Source: VAZQ01 sp963725065
GTDB taxonomy: Bacteria > Pseudomonadota > Alphaproteobacteria > Rhizobiales > Xanthobacteraceae
Assembly (NCBI GenBank): GCA_963725065.1
Contig: CAVRXD010000020.1
Span: forward strand, 316,186 to 380,185
DNA: 64,000 nucleotides
Direction: 5' to 3'
Shown here piece after piece: positions 19,907 through 30,744 of this stretch. Positions within the stretch are counted from its first letter, which is position 1; every line of letters begins with the position of its first letter. A program made the translations under genes and the position numbers. The notes under the pieces are model-generated. The model saw only the letters and a list, made by a program, of their open reading frames with translations. It was not told where the DNA came from and did no database searches.

Positions 19907-20138
19907 CGACCCAATTCCTGCGTCCGCTCTCGGTATCAGCCTTGTTGGCGCCACGGTTGGGATCGTCTATGGTTCGGGCGATGCGACGATCTGTGCCGGC
20001 TGTTCGGCGCGAGCCTCTGGATCAGTGCGGTCGCGTGCTTACATATTGGCATGGGAACCGATCTCTGCCTCAGCAGATTTCCCTCTGCCGGCTCCCACTG
20101 ATCCTGCGGTTCCGTCACGGCGACCGAGAGCGTGCGAC

Positions 20139-20843
20139 GTGTTCGACATCTACACCATCATCTTTTTGGCGCTGGCGGTGTTCATCTTCCTCCGCCTCCG
20201 CAGCGTGCTTGGCCAGCGCACGGGCCGAGAACGGCCGCCTTACGATCCCTATGCCCCGCGCGACGCCGTGCGCGGCGCGACCAACGATAATGTCGTGACC
20301 TTGCCGGGTCGCGCCGCCGAAGCCGCGCAAAAGCCGGTCGAGAGCGCAGAGCCGACGGAGCGCTGGAAGGGGATTGCCGAGGTGGGGTCGACGGTGGCCG
20401 CCGGGCTCGATGCCATCGCCCAGGATGACAAGACGTTCGACGGCAAGCATTTCGTCGCCGGGGCGCGGGCGGCGTACGAAATGATCGTGCTGGCCTATGC
20501 CGAAGGCGACCGGCGTACGCTCAAGAACCTGCTGTCGCGCGACGTCTACGAGGGCTTCGAGGCCGCGATCCGGGAGCGCGAGGGCAAGGGCGAGACCGTC
20601 GAGACCCGGTTCGTGTCGATCGACAAGTCCGATATTACCGGCGCCGAACTGCGTGCACGGACGGCACAGATTACCGTCCGCTTCGTATCGCAGCTGATCT
20701 CGGTCACCCGCGACAAGGCGGGTGCCGTGATCGAAGGTAACGCGGAAAAAGTGACCGACGTCACCGACGTGTGGACCTTCGCGCGCGACCTGTCATCGCG
20801 CGATCCCAATTGGAAGCTCGTCGCCACCGAAGCCGGGCAATAG
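20139..20843 (+). CDS. Tim44-domain protein
   Basis: Membrane-anchored protein of the Tim44/TimA family, related to the mitochondrial import-motor subunit; in bacteria its role at the inner membrane is not settled. The start is GTG, giving VFDIYTIIFLALAVFIFLRL, a single N-terminal membrane helix, then a charged linker and the Tim44 C-terminal domain (residues about 95-230). 234 aa. The frame is open far upstream, but that part overlaps fxsA antisense and is not coding. It is followed 15 bp later by mltA. Confidence 0.88.
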   Translation: MFDIYTIIFLALAVFIFLRLRSVLGQRTGRERPPYDPYAPRDAVRGATNDNVVTLPGRAAEAAQKPVESAEPTERWKGIAEVGSTVAAGLDAIAQDDKTFDGKHFVAGARAAYEMIVLAYAEGDRRTLKNLLSRDVYEGFEAAIREREGKGETVETRFVSIDKSDITGAELRARTAQITVRFVSQLISVTRDKAGAVIEGNAEKVTDVTDVWTFARDLSSRDPNWKLVATEAGQ

Positions 20844-20858
20844 CCGGGACCGAACGGG

Positions 20859-22223
20859 ATGCGGGTGCCTCTGTGTGTCTTCCTCGGAAGCATCGCGGCA
20901 GCCACGCTGGGGCTTGTGAGCTTCGTCCACGCCGAGCCGGGTGACGAGCCGTTCAAGCTCGCGGACAGCCAGCTCGAGCCGGTGAAGTGGGCGGACGTCG
21001 AAGGTTGGGCGGCGGACGACCAGCTGGCTGCCTTCGCCGCCTACCAGACGAGCTGCCAGCCCTTTCTGAAAATCAAGCGACCGCGCGATGAGCGGCCGGT
21101 GTACGGTGCGCTTTGGGAGGCCTGCCGGCGCGCGGCTGCCGTGAAGCCGGCAACGGCCGAGGCTGCCCGCGCCTTCTTCGAGGAAAACTTTCGTCCGGTG
21201 CGCATCGCACGGCTCGGCGAAGCGCAAGGATTTCTGACCGGGTATTATGAGCCCATCGTCCAGGGTTCGCGCTTTCCAAACCCGGAATTCAACGTTCCGC
21301 TTTATCGGCGGCCGAGCGATCTGGTGGCGGCCGGCCACAAGGCCGGCACCGACGCCTTTCCCAACAAGGGCGCGCAGATCGGACGCCGCAACGAGAACAG
21401 CGAGATCGTGCCCTATCACGATCGCGGCGCCATCGAAGCAGGCGCGCTTGACGGCCAGAAGCTCGAAATCTGCTGGCTCAGGGATCCGTTCGAGGCGCTG
21501 GCGATTCAGATCCAGGGCTCGGCGCGCGTGATCCTCGAGGACGGCACCCCGCTGCGGATCAACTACGACTCGCACAACGGCTTTCCCTACACGGCGGTCG
21601 GGCGCGTGCTGATCGAGCGCAATCTCGTTCCGCGCGAGGAAATGTCGATGCAGCGGATCCGGGACTGGATGGCCGCTAATCCCGACGAGGCGCCGAAGCT
21701 GCGCGCCACCAACCGCTCGTACGTGTTCTTTCGCATCACCGGGCTGTCCAACGACGGCGAACCGGTCGGCGCCCAGGGCATTCCGCTGATGCCCGGCCGC
21801 TCGATCGCGGTCGACAAGGTCCACGTCTACGGCACGCCGTTCTTCATCGAAGCGACGCTGCCGGTCGAGAGCGCCAAGCCCACAACGCCGTTCCGCCGCC
21901 TGATGATCGCGCAGGACACCGGGTCTGCCATTGTCGGCCCGGCGCGCGCGGACCTCTATTGGGGCGCCGGCGACGATGCGGCCCGCATCGCCGGTCGCAT
22001 CCGCCATCCCGGCCGCTTCGTCATGCTGCTTCCGCGCGAGCTCGACATGGTCGAGGCCGGCAGCCACATGCCGCTGCCGGTCGCGAAGCCGAAGATTCCC
22101 GACACCGAGATCAGGAAAGAGCAGGTCCACGCCAAACCGGAGGCGGGCAGGGGCGAGGATGACATCCGGGCGCGGAAAGCGCGCCGGCATGTCGGCCCCT
22201 ACCGCTGGCGGTCGCGGTCATGA
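20859..22223 (+). CDS. mltA: Membrane-bound lytic murein transglycosylase A (MltA)
   Basis: Lytic transglycosylase that cleaves the MurNAc-GlcNAc bond to give 1,6-anhydro products. A signal peptide (LCVFLGSIAAATLGLVSFVHA) lacks a lipobox Cys, so it may be periplasmic rather than lipidated. The MltA core begins at GFLTGYYEPIVQGS, and the C-terminal 3D domain with catalytic Asp is seen in AQDTGSAIVGPARADLYWG. 454 aa, with a basic Arg-rich tail. Its stop overlaps the smr start (ATGA). Confidence 0.93.
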   Translation: MRVPLCVFLGSIAAATLGLVSFVHAEPGDEPFKLADSQLEPVKWADVEGWAADDQLAAFAAYQTSCQPFLKIKRPRDERPVYGALWEACRRAAAVKPATAEAARAFFEENFRPVRIARLGEAQGFLTGYYEPIVQGSRFPNPEFNVPLYRRPSDLVAAGHKAGTDAFPNKGAQIGRRNENSEIVPYHDRGAIEAGALDGQKLEICWLRDPFEALAIQIQGSARVILEDGTPLRINYDSHNGFPYTAVGRVLIERNLVPREEMSMQRIRDWMAANPDEAPKLRATNRSYVFFRITGLSNDGEPVGAQGIPLMPGRSIAVDKVHVYGTPFFIEATLPVESAKPTTPFRRLMIAQDTGSAIVGPARADLYWGAGDDAARIAGRIRHPGRFVMLLPRELDMVEAGSHMPLPVAKPKIPDTEIRKEQVHAKPEAGRGEDDIRARKARRHVGPYRWRSRS

Positions 22224-22807
22224 CGGCGGACGACGTCAAGCCGCGGCGGCGAAGGCTCACGGCCGAGGAGCACTCGCTCTGGAGCCGTATCACGCGCTCG
22301 GTGGCGCCGCTCCGGCGCCAGCCCGTACCCGCGGCTGCGACGCCGGTGCCGTCGCCGCCGGGCACGACGAAGCCCGCGCCTTCGCTCCGTCCGCAACCGC
22401 CGTCACGGGTCAAAGCGCCGCCTCCGAAGCCTGCGCCGCGGCTCGAGCCGCTCGACCGGCGGCTCAAGCAACGGCTTGCGCGCGGAAGCGAGCCGATCGA
22501 GGCGCGCATCGACCTCCACGGCCGTACGCAGGACGAGGCACACGCGATGCTGCTTCGATTCCTGCGCAGGGCGCAAGACGAGGGCGTCCGATTTGCCCTT
22601 GTCATCACCGGCAAAGGCGCACGCGCGCGCGACGAATGGAGCGAACGCGGGGTGCTCAAGCGTCAGGTGCCGCTGTGGCTGAAGTTGCCGGAATTTCGCG
22701 TCTACGTCGTCGGCTTCGAGCCCGCCCATGTCGGCCATGGCGGGGAGGGCGCGCTCTACGTGCGAATCAAGAAGCCGGGCGACAGACGCCGGAAGACCGA
22801 ACGCTGA
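22220..22807 (+). CDS. Smr/MutS2-type endonuclease domain protein
   Basis: Small Smr-domain protein of the kind that follows mltA in many alphaproteobacteria. An N-terminal Pro/Arg-rich, probably disordered region (residues about 1-85) precedes the Smr domain with IDLHGRTQDEA and LVITGKGARARDE, the HGxx and TGKG motifs. 195 aa. Translationally coupled to mltA by a 4-bp overlap. Smr domains have nicking or RNA-cleaving activity in other proteins; no direct evidence exists here. Confidence 0.9.
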   Translation: MTADDVKPRRRRLTAEEHSLWSRITRSVAPLRRQPVPAAATPVPSPPGTTKPAPSLRPQPPSRVKAPPPKPAPRLEPLDRRLKQRLARGSEPIEARIDLHGRTQDEAHAMLLRFLRRAQDEGVRFALVITGKGARARDEWSERGVLKRQVPLWLKLPEFRVYVVGFEPAHVGHGGEGALYVRIKKPGDRRRKTER

Positions 22808-22846
22808 CGTCTTCCGCCGCCTGTCGTCGAAGTGGTCGAGCCGAGG

Positions 22847-23365
22847 TTAGCGGGTCACCACGACAGTGGTTCCCCAGCCCACGCGGTTGTAGAGATCGAG
22901 AACATCCGCGTTGTACATGCGGATACAGCCATAGGACACGAAGCCGCCGATCGAGCCCGGCTGATTGGTGCCGTGGATGGCGTATTCCCCACCGCTCAAG
23001 GTCATCGCCGCCGCGCCCATGGGATTGCTGGGGGCGCCGCCCGGGATCACGTTCGGCAGCGAGGGCTTGTCGCGCTTGACCTCCGCGGGTGGCGACCAGG
23101 CCGGCCTGAGCTGCTTCCCGTTGATCATGGCGGTGCCGGTCCATTGCTTGCTGGCGCGGCCGACGCCAACGGGATAGCGCAGAGCCTTGCCGTTGCCGAG
23201 CACGAGGTAGAGCGCGCGCTCGTTGGTTTTCACCACGATCGTGCCAGTGGAATAATTGCCGGAGAATCCGACGACCTCGCGTGCCTGCGCGGATTGCGGC
23301 ATCGCCGCCCACCCTGCAGTCACAAGCGCAGCTAAGCCAGCTGCCAGCCAGCGGGAAAGACGCAT
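22847..23365 (-). CDS. L,D-transpeptidase (YkuD family)
   Basis: Periplasmic L,D-transpeptidase that forms 3-3 peptidoglycan crosslinks or attaches proteins to peptidoglycan. A signal peptide (RWLAAGLAALVTAGWAAMPQSAQA) is followed by the YkuD domain ending in AIHGTNQPGSIGGFVSYGCI, which contains the catalytic His and the SxGC motif. 172 aa, a minimal single-domain form. Convergent with smr. Confidence 0.93.
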   Translation of the reverse strand: MRLSRWLAAGLAALVTAGWAAMPQSAQAREVVGFSGNYSTGTIVVKTNERALYLVLGNGKALRYPVGVGRASKQWTGTAMINGKQLRPAWSPPAEVKRDKPSLPNVIPGGAPSNPMGAAAMTLSGGEYAIHGTNQPGSIGGFVSYGCIRMYNADVLDLYNRVGWGTTVVVTR

Positions 23366-23971
23366 GATTTTGGACCGTGTCTGTTGCCTGGTTGATCCCT
23401 TGATCGCGCGCCTACCTATCCGCTTGGAGTCCCCAAGCAGGCTACGGATCGCTAACCATAATAATTGAATCGCCGCACGATCTCATTGGAAACCGCGCGT
23501 CAGAGTTAGTGGACGGTAAAAATGTTGCCGAGTGTGTCGCGCGCGCCACAGCGTCGGAGTAAGAGCTCCGCTATAAGGTTTACGGGTTTTTTCCGCGCGC
23601 CTTTGCCGGTACACTGAAGGTGATGCAGCGCACGGGAATCGGTCGAGGCCGTGCCGTGCTCACGGCGGAAGTCCGCTCCCGCTTGCGGGGGAGGGTTGGG
23701 GAGGGGAAATGGTTCGCACCATCTCACGTTTGCCCCCCGATCCGGCCCTCCACCCGCAAGCGGGAGCGGCCTCGTCGCGCTAGCAATCGTCGCGACGCAA
23801 CTCGATCGCCAGTCGCGATCCGGCGCGACCCGGACTTGCGCACCTGAGTCACAGGGTGCGCCCCCGGGGCTTGACCCGGGGGCAACCGATTTTGCAAAAG
23901 CGATTTGACGAGGCGGACGGGTTGCCGGGTCAAGCCCGGCAATGACGAGACCCAAATGTGGGTCAAGGCCG
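23366..23971. other. 606-bp intergenic region with dyad repeats
   Basis: No gene is supported. It contains a 97-bp inverted repeat (23673-23769, arms CCGCTCCCGC/GCGGGAGCGG), a GCCCCCGGG dyad near 23860-23883 and a CCGGGTCAAGCCCGG dyad near 23926-23943. Short frames here are products of the repeats. Confidence 0.6.
23673..23769. repeat. Dyad repeat, variant of the G/C-skewed intergenic family
   Basis: Ends are inverted copies (CCGCTCCCGCTTGCGG and its complement) and the interior has GGGGGAGGGTTGGGGAGGGG, as in the six larger copies downstream. It lacks the long second half. Confidence 0.65.
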
Positions 23972-24046
23972 CTAGTGTCCCGATTCCGAAGTTCGCATCA
24001 TTGTGCTGCACACTCGTTTGCGAACTTCGGAATCGAAGGACACTAG
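23972..24046 (+). repeat. CTAGTG hairpin element 1
   Basis: 75-bp near-perfect hairpin. Ends are CTAGTG/CACTAG. The left arm contains CGATTCCGAAGTTCGCA, directly followed by TCATT, and the right arm has an extra AA bulge. It forms a head-to-head pair with element 2, 11 bp away. It is nearly the same sequence as element 4 (56654-56729) read in reverse. Confidence 0.9.
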
Positions 24047-24057
24047 CACTTATTGAC

Positions 24058-24131
24058 CTAGTGTGGCTTTGGTTCAGAAGTCCGCATTTCGGACTTGCCG
24101 CGGGAATGATGCGGACTTCTGAACCGCCACA

Positions 24132-24135
<4 letters not shown>
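24058..24135 (-). repeat. CTAGTG hairpin element 2
   Basis: 78-bp hairpin with the same CTAGTG/CACTAG ends, TCATT mark and AAA bulge (read on the minus strand), but a different stem (GGTTCAGAAGTCCGCA). Its outer end supplies the TAG stop codon of acs. Confidence 0.9.
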
Positions 24136-26081
<1,946 letters not shown>

Positions 26082-26299
26082 GTCTTTGCCTCCAGCATCC
26101 CGCGCTGCGCCGGCGGAAGCCGCGCGCATGGGTCGTTTCCTCGTCAGGTGCCTTGTTCCGTTATCTCGGATCGGCGTCATTATGCGACGGGCGGCGCACG
26201 ACCGACAAGGCTGCGGATGTTCGACTTTAGTGGCCCGAACGGCCCGCGCGCGGCAAATCATGTATGCTGCGCACCCCTGGTGCCGCGAGGAAAGCCGTC

Positions 26300-26827
26300 A
26301 TGTGCAAGCATTCGAGCATCGAGCGCTCATGGAGCGACCGGAAATGGCTGCGCGCCGTCTGCGTGACCATCTGCCTGCTGGCTGCCGGTCCTGCCGGCGC
26401 GCAAGCGCCTCCTCCGGACACGCTGGCCGCGGCGCGCGAGCTGATCGTCACCATGCGGGCGGCCGACTATTTCAAGACCATCCTGCCGGCGATCGTCCAG
26501 CAGCTGAAGCCGGCGATCGTGCAGAACCGGCCGCAGGTCGAGCGCGACTACGACGCCATCATGCCGCTCATGCTCGACAGCATGAACGCGCGCGTGAACG
26601 AGATCATCGACCAGGTCGCGGCGCTCTACGCGCGCAACTTCACCGCCGCCGAGCTCAACGAGGTCGTCGCCTTCTACCGCGGTCCGACCGGGCAGAAGTT
26701 CATCCAGAAGCTGCCGCTGATCACCCAGGAGAGCATGGTCATCGGCCAGCGCTTCGGACAGTCGATCGCCGCCGAGCTCCGCTCCCGCATCGTCGACGAA
26801 TTGCGCAAGCGCGGCCACGATATCTGA
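26300..26827 (+). CDS. DUF2059 domain-containing secreted protein
   Basis: 175-aa protein with a Sec signal peptide ending near AGAQA and a DUF2059 domain (LYARNFTAAELNEVVAFYRG is its core motif) in the C-terminal half. The family is helical, periplasmic and of unknown function. The start ATG (MCKHSS) has GAGGA upstream; a start 12 codons earlier is possible. Divergent from acs. Confidence 0.85.
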   Translation: MCKHSSIERSWSDRKWLRAVCVTICLLAAGPAGAQAPPPDTLAAARELIVTMRAADYFKTILPAIVQQLKPAIVQNRPQVERDYDAIMPLMLDSMNARVNEIIDQVAALYARNFTAAELNEVVAFYRGPTGQKFIQKLPLITQESMVIGQRFGQSIAAELRSRIVDELRKRGHDI

Positions 26828-26949
26828 GGCTGGTTCGCCCTCCATTGCAGCGAGGCGTCAATGTCGTGGCATCCCGGCTGATGACGGTGCCACGGGGCGT
26901 GATTTCGGCTTACACCGAGAACCGGCCAGATCTGGATCAGCCGGCGAGG

Positions 26950-27466
26950 CTACCGCTTCGGCGTGAAGTCCTGGTTGGGGAACGCGCCGGCGCCGCCGTC
27001 GGGCGCCTTGATGACGACGAAGGCATGGTCGGTGGTGGCGTGGCAGGCATTGCAGCCCGTGGTCACGCGACCGTAGGCTTCGGCGAACTGGCGCGGCTCG
27101 TTGGCCTTGATCGCGAAATCGAGCAGCGCCAGCGGCTGGCTCAGCGCGGCGTCGAACAGGTCGGGCACCGGCAGACCCTTCCAGCGCGGGATCGCGCGCG
27201 CGGTGACCAGGAAGCCTTGCTTGAGCTCCTTGAAGATGTAGCCCGCCAGTCGCCCAGTTCTCTTCCTTGCCGGCGAGCCCGAGCTTGGCATGGCGCGGCT
27301 GGATCAGCATGCTCATCATCGCCGCCATCTGCGGGTTGAACGGCGCCGGTTCGGCGTCGGCGTCGCCCATGGGATTTTGCGCGGCGGTGCGGGTCGAGAG
27401 CGCACCGACCATGGCGAAGGCCGCAAGCATCGCCGCCAGCACGACCGGAATGATGCGAATGCGCAT
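26950..27466 (-). pseudogene. Frameshifted periplasmic monohaem cytochrome c
   Basis: A signal peptide (MRIRIIPVVLAAMLAAFAMV) and N-terminal helix in one frame, ending KEENW, join the C-terminal half in the next frame, which starts LAGYIFKELKQGF and has the haem motif CNACH in TGCNACHATTDHAF. One extra C in the CCC run at 27253-27255 breaks the frame; removing it gives NWRLAGYIF and a protein of about 170 aa. As read, the upstream frame continues to 26858 without a haem motif. GGGAGAGC precedes the ATG. Cytochrome identity is clear from CxxCH; electron partners are unknown. Confidence 0.8.
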
Positions 27467-27491
27467 GTGTTGCTCTCCCTGATGATTCCCG

Positions 27492-27911
27492 TTACGGCCC
27501 CATGCCGCCGATGATCGCGCCCATCAGCAGCAGCACGATGAGCCAGTGCCCGCCGTCGATCAGCAGCAGCCGCGCGTCGCGTCCGGCGAAGCCGTTGTTG
27601 ACCACCATGGTGGTGATGACGAAGCCGGTCCAGCAGAACGCCGCCGAGATGAGGCCGCCGCGGATCGTGAGCGCGCCGATATGGCCGAGCAGCCCCGCGA
27701 GGATCCAGGCCATCAGCAGCTCGGCGACGAAGGCGTAGACGAACGGCAGCCACGCCCCCGGTCGTGTCTTGGCTTGCGCCATCTCGTCCGGCGTGGTGCC
27801 GAGCGCCGCCATCCAGGGCTTGCCGAGGGCCATGTACCAGCCCGCCCCGAACAGCCACGCGGCCACGGCGGCGATCACGATCGCGAGATAATTCATCCCG
27901 GCGAATGTCAA
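27492..27911 (-). CDS. DUF1761 family membrane protein
   Basis: 139-aa membrane protein with about four helices (AIVIAAVAAWLFGAGWYMAL near the start, then MAWILAGLLGHIG and two more). The pattern fits the DUF1761 family. The start is TTG with GGGAGG six bases upstream; ATG 15 bases later (MNYLAIV) is the alternative. It lies 25 bp upstream of the cytochrome gene on the same strand and may be co-transcribed. Function unknown. Confidence 0.75.
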   Translation of the reverse strand: MTFAGMNYLAIVIAAVAAWLFGAGWYMALGKPWMAALGTTPDEMAQAKTRPGAWLPFVYAFVAELLMAWILAGLLGHIGALTIRGGLISAAFCWTGFVITTMVVNNGFAGRDARLLLIDGGHWLIVLLLMGAIIGGMGP

Positions 27912-28042
27912 CGCGTCCCTCCCGCACCTATGTCAGCCTACCTCCGGCGGCGCCTTCTCGGAAGGGGCTCGGCTCCGCGGCCAGGCCGGCAAGGAACCAA
28001 TCCGCGCCTCCCGGCATTGCTGTCCTGCAATTTTAACCCGGC

Positions 28043-29149
28043 ATGCGACCCCGTACCGTGACCGATGCAACCGCGAACGTTCTCGAGAGCCAGCGCGCCG
28101 CGGCCATGCATCGCAGGCGTGAGGCGCGTGGCGCGCAGACGCTGGCGAAACGCTTGGGCCTGCGGCTCGTCGCGGCCGATGCCCTGACGATCCGCCGGCG
28201 CCGCTGCGGCAAAGGCTGGACCTATCTCGATCCCGACAACCGCGTGATCCGCGAGCGCGCCACGGTGCAGCGGCTGGCGCGCCTCGCCGTGCCGCCGGCC
28301 TACGCCGATGTGCTGTACGCGCAGGATCCGGCCGCGCATCTCCAGGCCGTCGGGCGCGATGCCGCCGGCCGGCTGCAATACCGCTATCATCCGGACTGGG
28401 AGAAGGTGCGCGAGATCCGCAAGGCGCGTCGCCTCGCGCGACTCGCGGACGTGCTGCCGCGCATCCGCCGCAGCGTCGCCCAGCATCTGTCCGGCGACGC
28501 GCCGACGCGCGAATTTGCTTCCGCCGCGGTGATCGAGCTGGTGGCGCGCAGCGCCATCCGGCCGGGCACCGAAAGCTACGCGCGACTGCGCGGCACCCGC
28601 GGTGCGGCCACGCTGTTGAAGTCGAACGTCACCATCTACGGCGAGAGCATCACGCTGACGTTCCGCTCCAAGGGCGGCAAGACCACCGTCAAGGAGGTCA
28701 ACGCGCCGCGCCTCGCGACCGCGATCACGCTGCTGCGGGAATTGCCGGGCCGCCGCCTGTTTCAATACCGCACCGCCAGCGGCGACATGCGCCACGTCAC
28801 CGCGCACGAGGTGAACGCGTTCCTGCGCGAGATCGCCGGCGTGCACATCTCGCTCAAGGATTTCCGCACGCTGCTGGCGTCGGCGAGCGTGCTCGAGACG
28901 CTCGCGCATATCGAGCCGGCCGCGAGCGAGCGCCAACGGCGCAAGCAGGTGTTGGCGGCGGTACGCGTTGCGGCCGACGATCTGCACAACACGCCCGCGA
29001 TCTGCCGCAAGAGCTATGTCAACGGCACCGTGGTCGCCGCCTTCGAGGAGGGCGTGCTGGAGCGGTTCTCGCAGACGCTCAAGGAGTGCCGCTCGCCGCT
29101 CCGCCGCGCGCAGGTGCTGGCCAAGATCATCGCGGCCGCCGCGGCCTAG
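28043..29149 (+). CDS. DNA topoisomerase IB
   Basis: Eukaryotic-type (poxvirus-like) type IB topoisomerase, which relaxes supercoils through a 3'-phosphotyrosine. 368 aa. The N-terminal domain has GKGWTYLDPDNRVIRE, and the catalytic domain has SAIRPGTESYA, LKDFRTLLAS and RKSYVNGTVV with the likely nucleophile Tyr325. It is a patchily distributed accessory enzyme in rhizobia. It stands alone, with an EVE-domain gene convergent. Confidence 0.9.
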   Translation: MRPRTVTDATANVLESQRAAAMHRRREARGAQTLAKRLGLRLVAADALTIRRRRCGKGWTYLDPDNRVIRERATVQRLARLAVPPAYADVLYAQDPAAHLQAVGRDAAGRLQYRYHPDWEKVREIRKARRLARLADVLPRIRRSVAQHLSGDAPTREFASAAVIELVARSAIRPGTESYARLRGTRGAATLLKSNVTIYGESITLTFRSKGGKTTVKEVNAPRLATAITLLRELPGRRLFQYRTASGDMRHVTAHEVNAFLREIAGVHISLKDFRTLLASASVLETLAHIEPAASERQRRKQVLAAVRVAADDLHNTPAICRKSYVNGTVVAAFEEGVLERFSQTLKECRSPLRRAQVLAKIIAAAAA

Positions 29150-29170
29150 CGCAGCTTTCACGAACGAACG

Positions 29171-29590
29171 CTACTCCTTCAGCCCGCCCATGGTGCAGAC
29201 GATCTTCCATTCCTGCGCGGTCACCGGTTGCACCGACAGGCGCGGATACTTGGCCAGCGCCATCTCCTTGAGCCGCGGCTCGGCCTTGATCGCCGCCAGC
29301 GTCACCGGCTTCGGGAACGGCTTCACCGCCTTGACGTCGACCGCGAGAAACACGCCCTTCTCGTCGCTCGGATCGTGATAGGATTCGCGGATCACCTCGA
29401 CGACGCCGACGACCTGCTTCTCGTCGCCGGTGTGATAGAAGAACGCGTGCTCGCCCTTCTTCATCTCCTTCAGGTGCCGGCGGGCGGTGAAATTGCGCAC
29501 GCCGGTCCACGCCTCGCCCTTGGCGCCGCGCTTGACCTGATCGTCCCAGGAAAATTCCTCGGGCTCCGTCTTCAACAGCCAGGTGGCCAT
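29171..29590 (-). CDS. EVE domain-containing protein
   Basis: PUA-like EVE-domain protein, a fold that binds modified bases in nucleic acids. 139 aa from MATWLLKTEPEEFSWDDQ, the standard bacterial start, with GGAGATGCAAC upstream. GVRNFTARRHLKEMKKGEHA and the FYHTGDEKQVVGVVEV segment are the family core. In many alphaproteobacteria it follows gpsA, as here, though the intervening YciI gene is absent. Confidence 0.9.
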   Translation of the reverse strand: MATWLLKTEPEEFSWDDQVKRGAKGEAWTGVRNFTARRHLKEMKKGEHAFFYHTGDEKQVVGVVEVIRESYHDPSDEKGVFLAVDVKAVKPFPKPVTLAAIKAEPRLKEMALAKYPRLSVQPVTAQEWKIVCTMGGLKE

Positions 29591-29615
29591 GTTGCATCTC
29601 CGCAAGAATCCCGCC

Positions 29616-29714
29616 CGTCGTTGCCGGGCTTGACCCGGCAATCCATCTTCCTACGAAAATGGAAGTTTCGTATTACGAAAAAGATGGACCCGCGGGTCAA
29701 GCCCGCGGGTGACA
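29616..29714. repeat. CCGGGCTTGACCCGG dyad pair
   Basis: Two small inverted repeats (CCGGGCTTGACCCGG and CCCGCGGGTCAAGCCCGCGGG) flank an AT-rich dyad (TTCGTATTACGAA). It fills the gap between the EVE gene and gpsA. Similar CCGGG-TCAAG dyads occur near 23.9, 54.3, 54.9 and 55.05 kb. Confidence 0.7.
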
Positions 29715-29722
29715 GGAGTCGC

Positions 29723-30703
29723 CTAGCTCTCCGATCGGAACGGGCGCGTCATCAAGGCTTCGGTCGCCTCGTCGACGCTGCTGCGGCCGGCGAGGATCGC
29801 GACCACGGCGGCGGCGATCGGCATCTCGACGCCCTTCTCGTTTGCCATCTCGAGCAGGACCGGCGCGGTGAAGATGCCTTCCGCCAGCTTGCCGCCGGCC
29901 TGCGCCGGATCGCCTTTGCCGAGCGCGACCCCGAAGGAATAGTTGCGCGACTGCGCGCTCGAGCAGGACAGGATCAGATCGCCGAGCCCGGACAGGCCGG
30001 TCAACGTTTCCGCGCGCGCGCCGAACGCGCGGCCGAAGCGGAACAGCTCGGCAAAGCCGCGCGTGACCACCGCGGCGGCGGCGCTGGCGCCGAGCCCGCG
30101 CCCGGCGACGATGCCGGCGGCGATCGCGAGCACGTTCTTGGCGGCGCCGCCGATCTCGACCCCGCGCACGTCGTTCGAATGATAGGGCCGCAGCGTGGCC
30201 GACCCGAGCGCGCGCGCGAGCGCCGCCGCCATCGTCTCGTCGCGCGCCGCCAGCGTCACCGCCGCCGGCAGCCCGCGCGCCACGTCGGCGGCGAAGCTCG
30301 GGCCCGACAGGATCGCCGGCAGCGCAGCGCCGGCGCTCTCCGCGATCACCTCGGTCATGAAGCGGTGCGTGCCGTGCTCGATGCCCTTGGCGCAGGCGAT
30401 CACCGGCGTGCCGGGCGCGAGCTCGGGCGCGATCGCGCCGGCGGCCGCGCGCAGATGCTGCGACGGCACCGCCAGCAGGATGGCGTCGTAGCGCCCGACC
30501 GCGGCGGAGAGCGGCGCGATGCCGATGCGCTCGTCGAGCTTCAGTCCCGGCAGCCGCGGGCTCTCGCGTCGGCTCACGAGGTGATCGGCACCGGCGCGGT
30601 CGCGGGTGGCGAGCAGCACGGGACGGCCCGCGCGCGCGATCACGTTCGCCAGCGCGCAGCCCCAGGCGCCGGCTCCCACGACGGCGATGCGGTCGAATGC
30701 CAT
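29723..30703 (-). CDS. gpsA: Glycerol-3-phosphate dehydrogenase (NAD(P)+)
   Basis: Reduces dihydroxyacetone phosphate to sn-glycerol 3-phosphate for phospholipid synthesis. N-terminal Rossmann motif VVGAGAWGCALANVIARAG, then AKGIEHGTHRF, and the catalytic Lys in GGAAKNVLAIAAGI. 326 aa from MAFDRIAV; the frame continues upstream into tsaD, which is a shadow. It lies 41 bp after tsaD, a conserved pair. Confidence 0.95.
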   Translation of the reverse strand: MAFDRIAVVGAGAWGCALANVIARAGRPVLLATRDRAGADHLVSRRESPRLPGLKLDERIGIAPLSAAVGRYDAILLAVPSQHLRAAAGAIAPELAPGTPVIACAKGIEHGTHRFMTEVIAESAGAALPAILSGPSFAADVARGLPAAVTLAARDETMAAALARALGSATLRPYHSNDVRGVEIGGAAKNVLAIAAGIVAGRGLGASAAAAVVTRGFAELFRFGRAFGARAETLTGLSGLGDLILSCSSAQSRNYSFGVALGKGDPAQAGGKLAEGIFTAPVLLEMANEKGVEMPIAAAVVAILAGRSSVDEATEALMTRPFRSES

Positions 30704-30744
30704 GGGTCTTCCTGTCGAACAATCACAAGACGGCAGTGTGTACG

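Noticed and set aside
19509..20843. 444-aa reading frame before the Tim44 gene
   Set aside because: Its first 210 codons are antisense to fxsA and lack any domain; only the part from GTG 20139 is Tim44-like.
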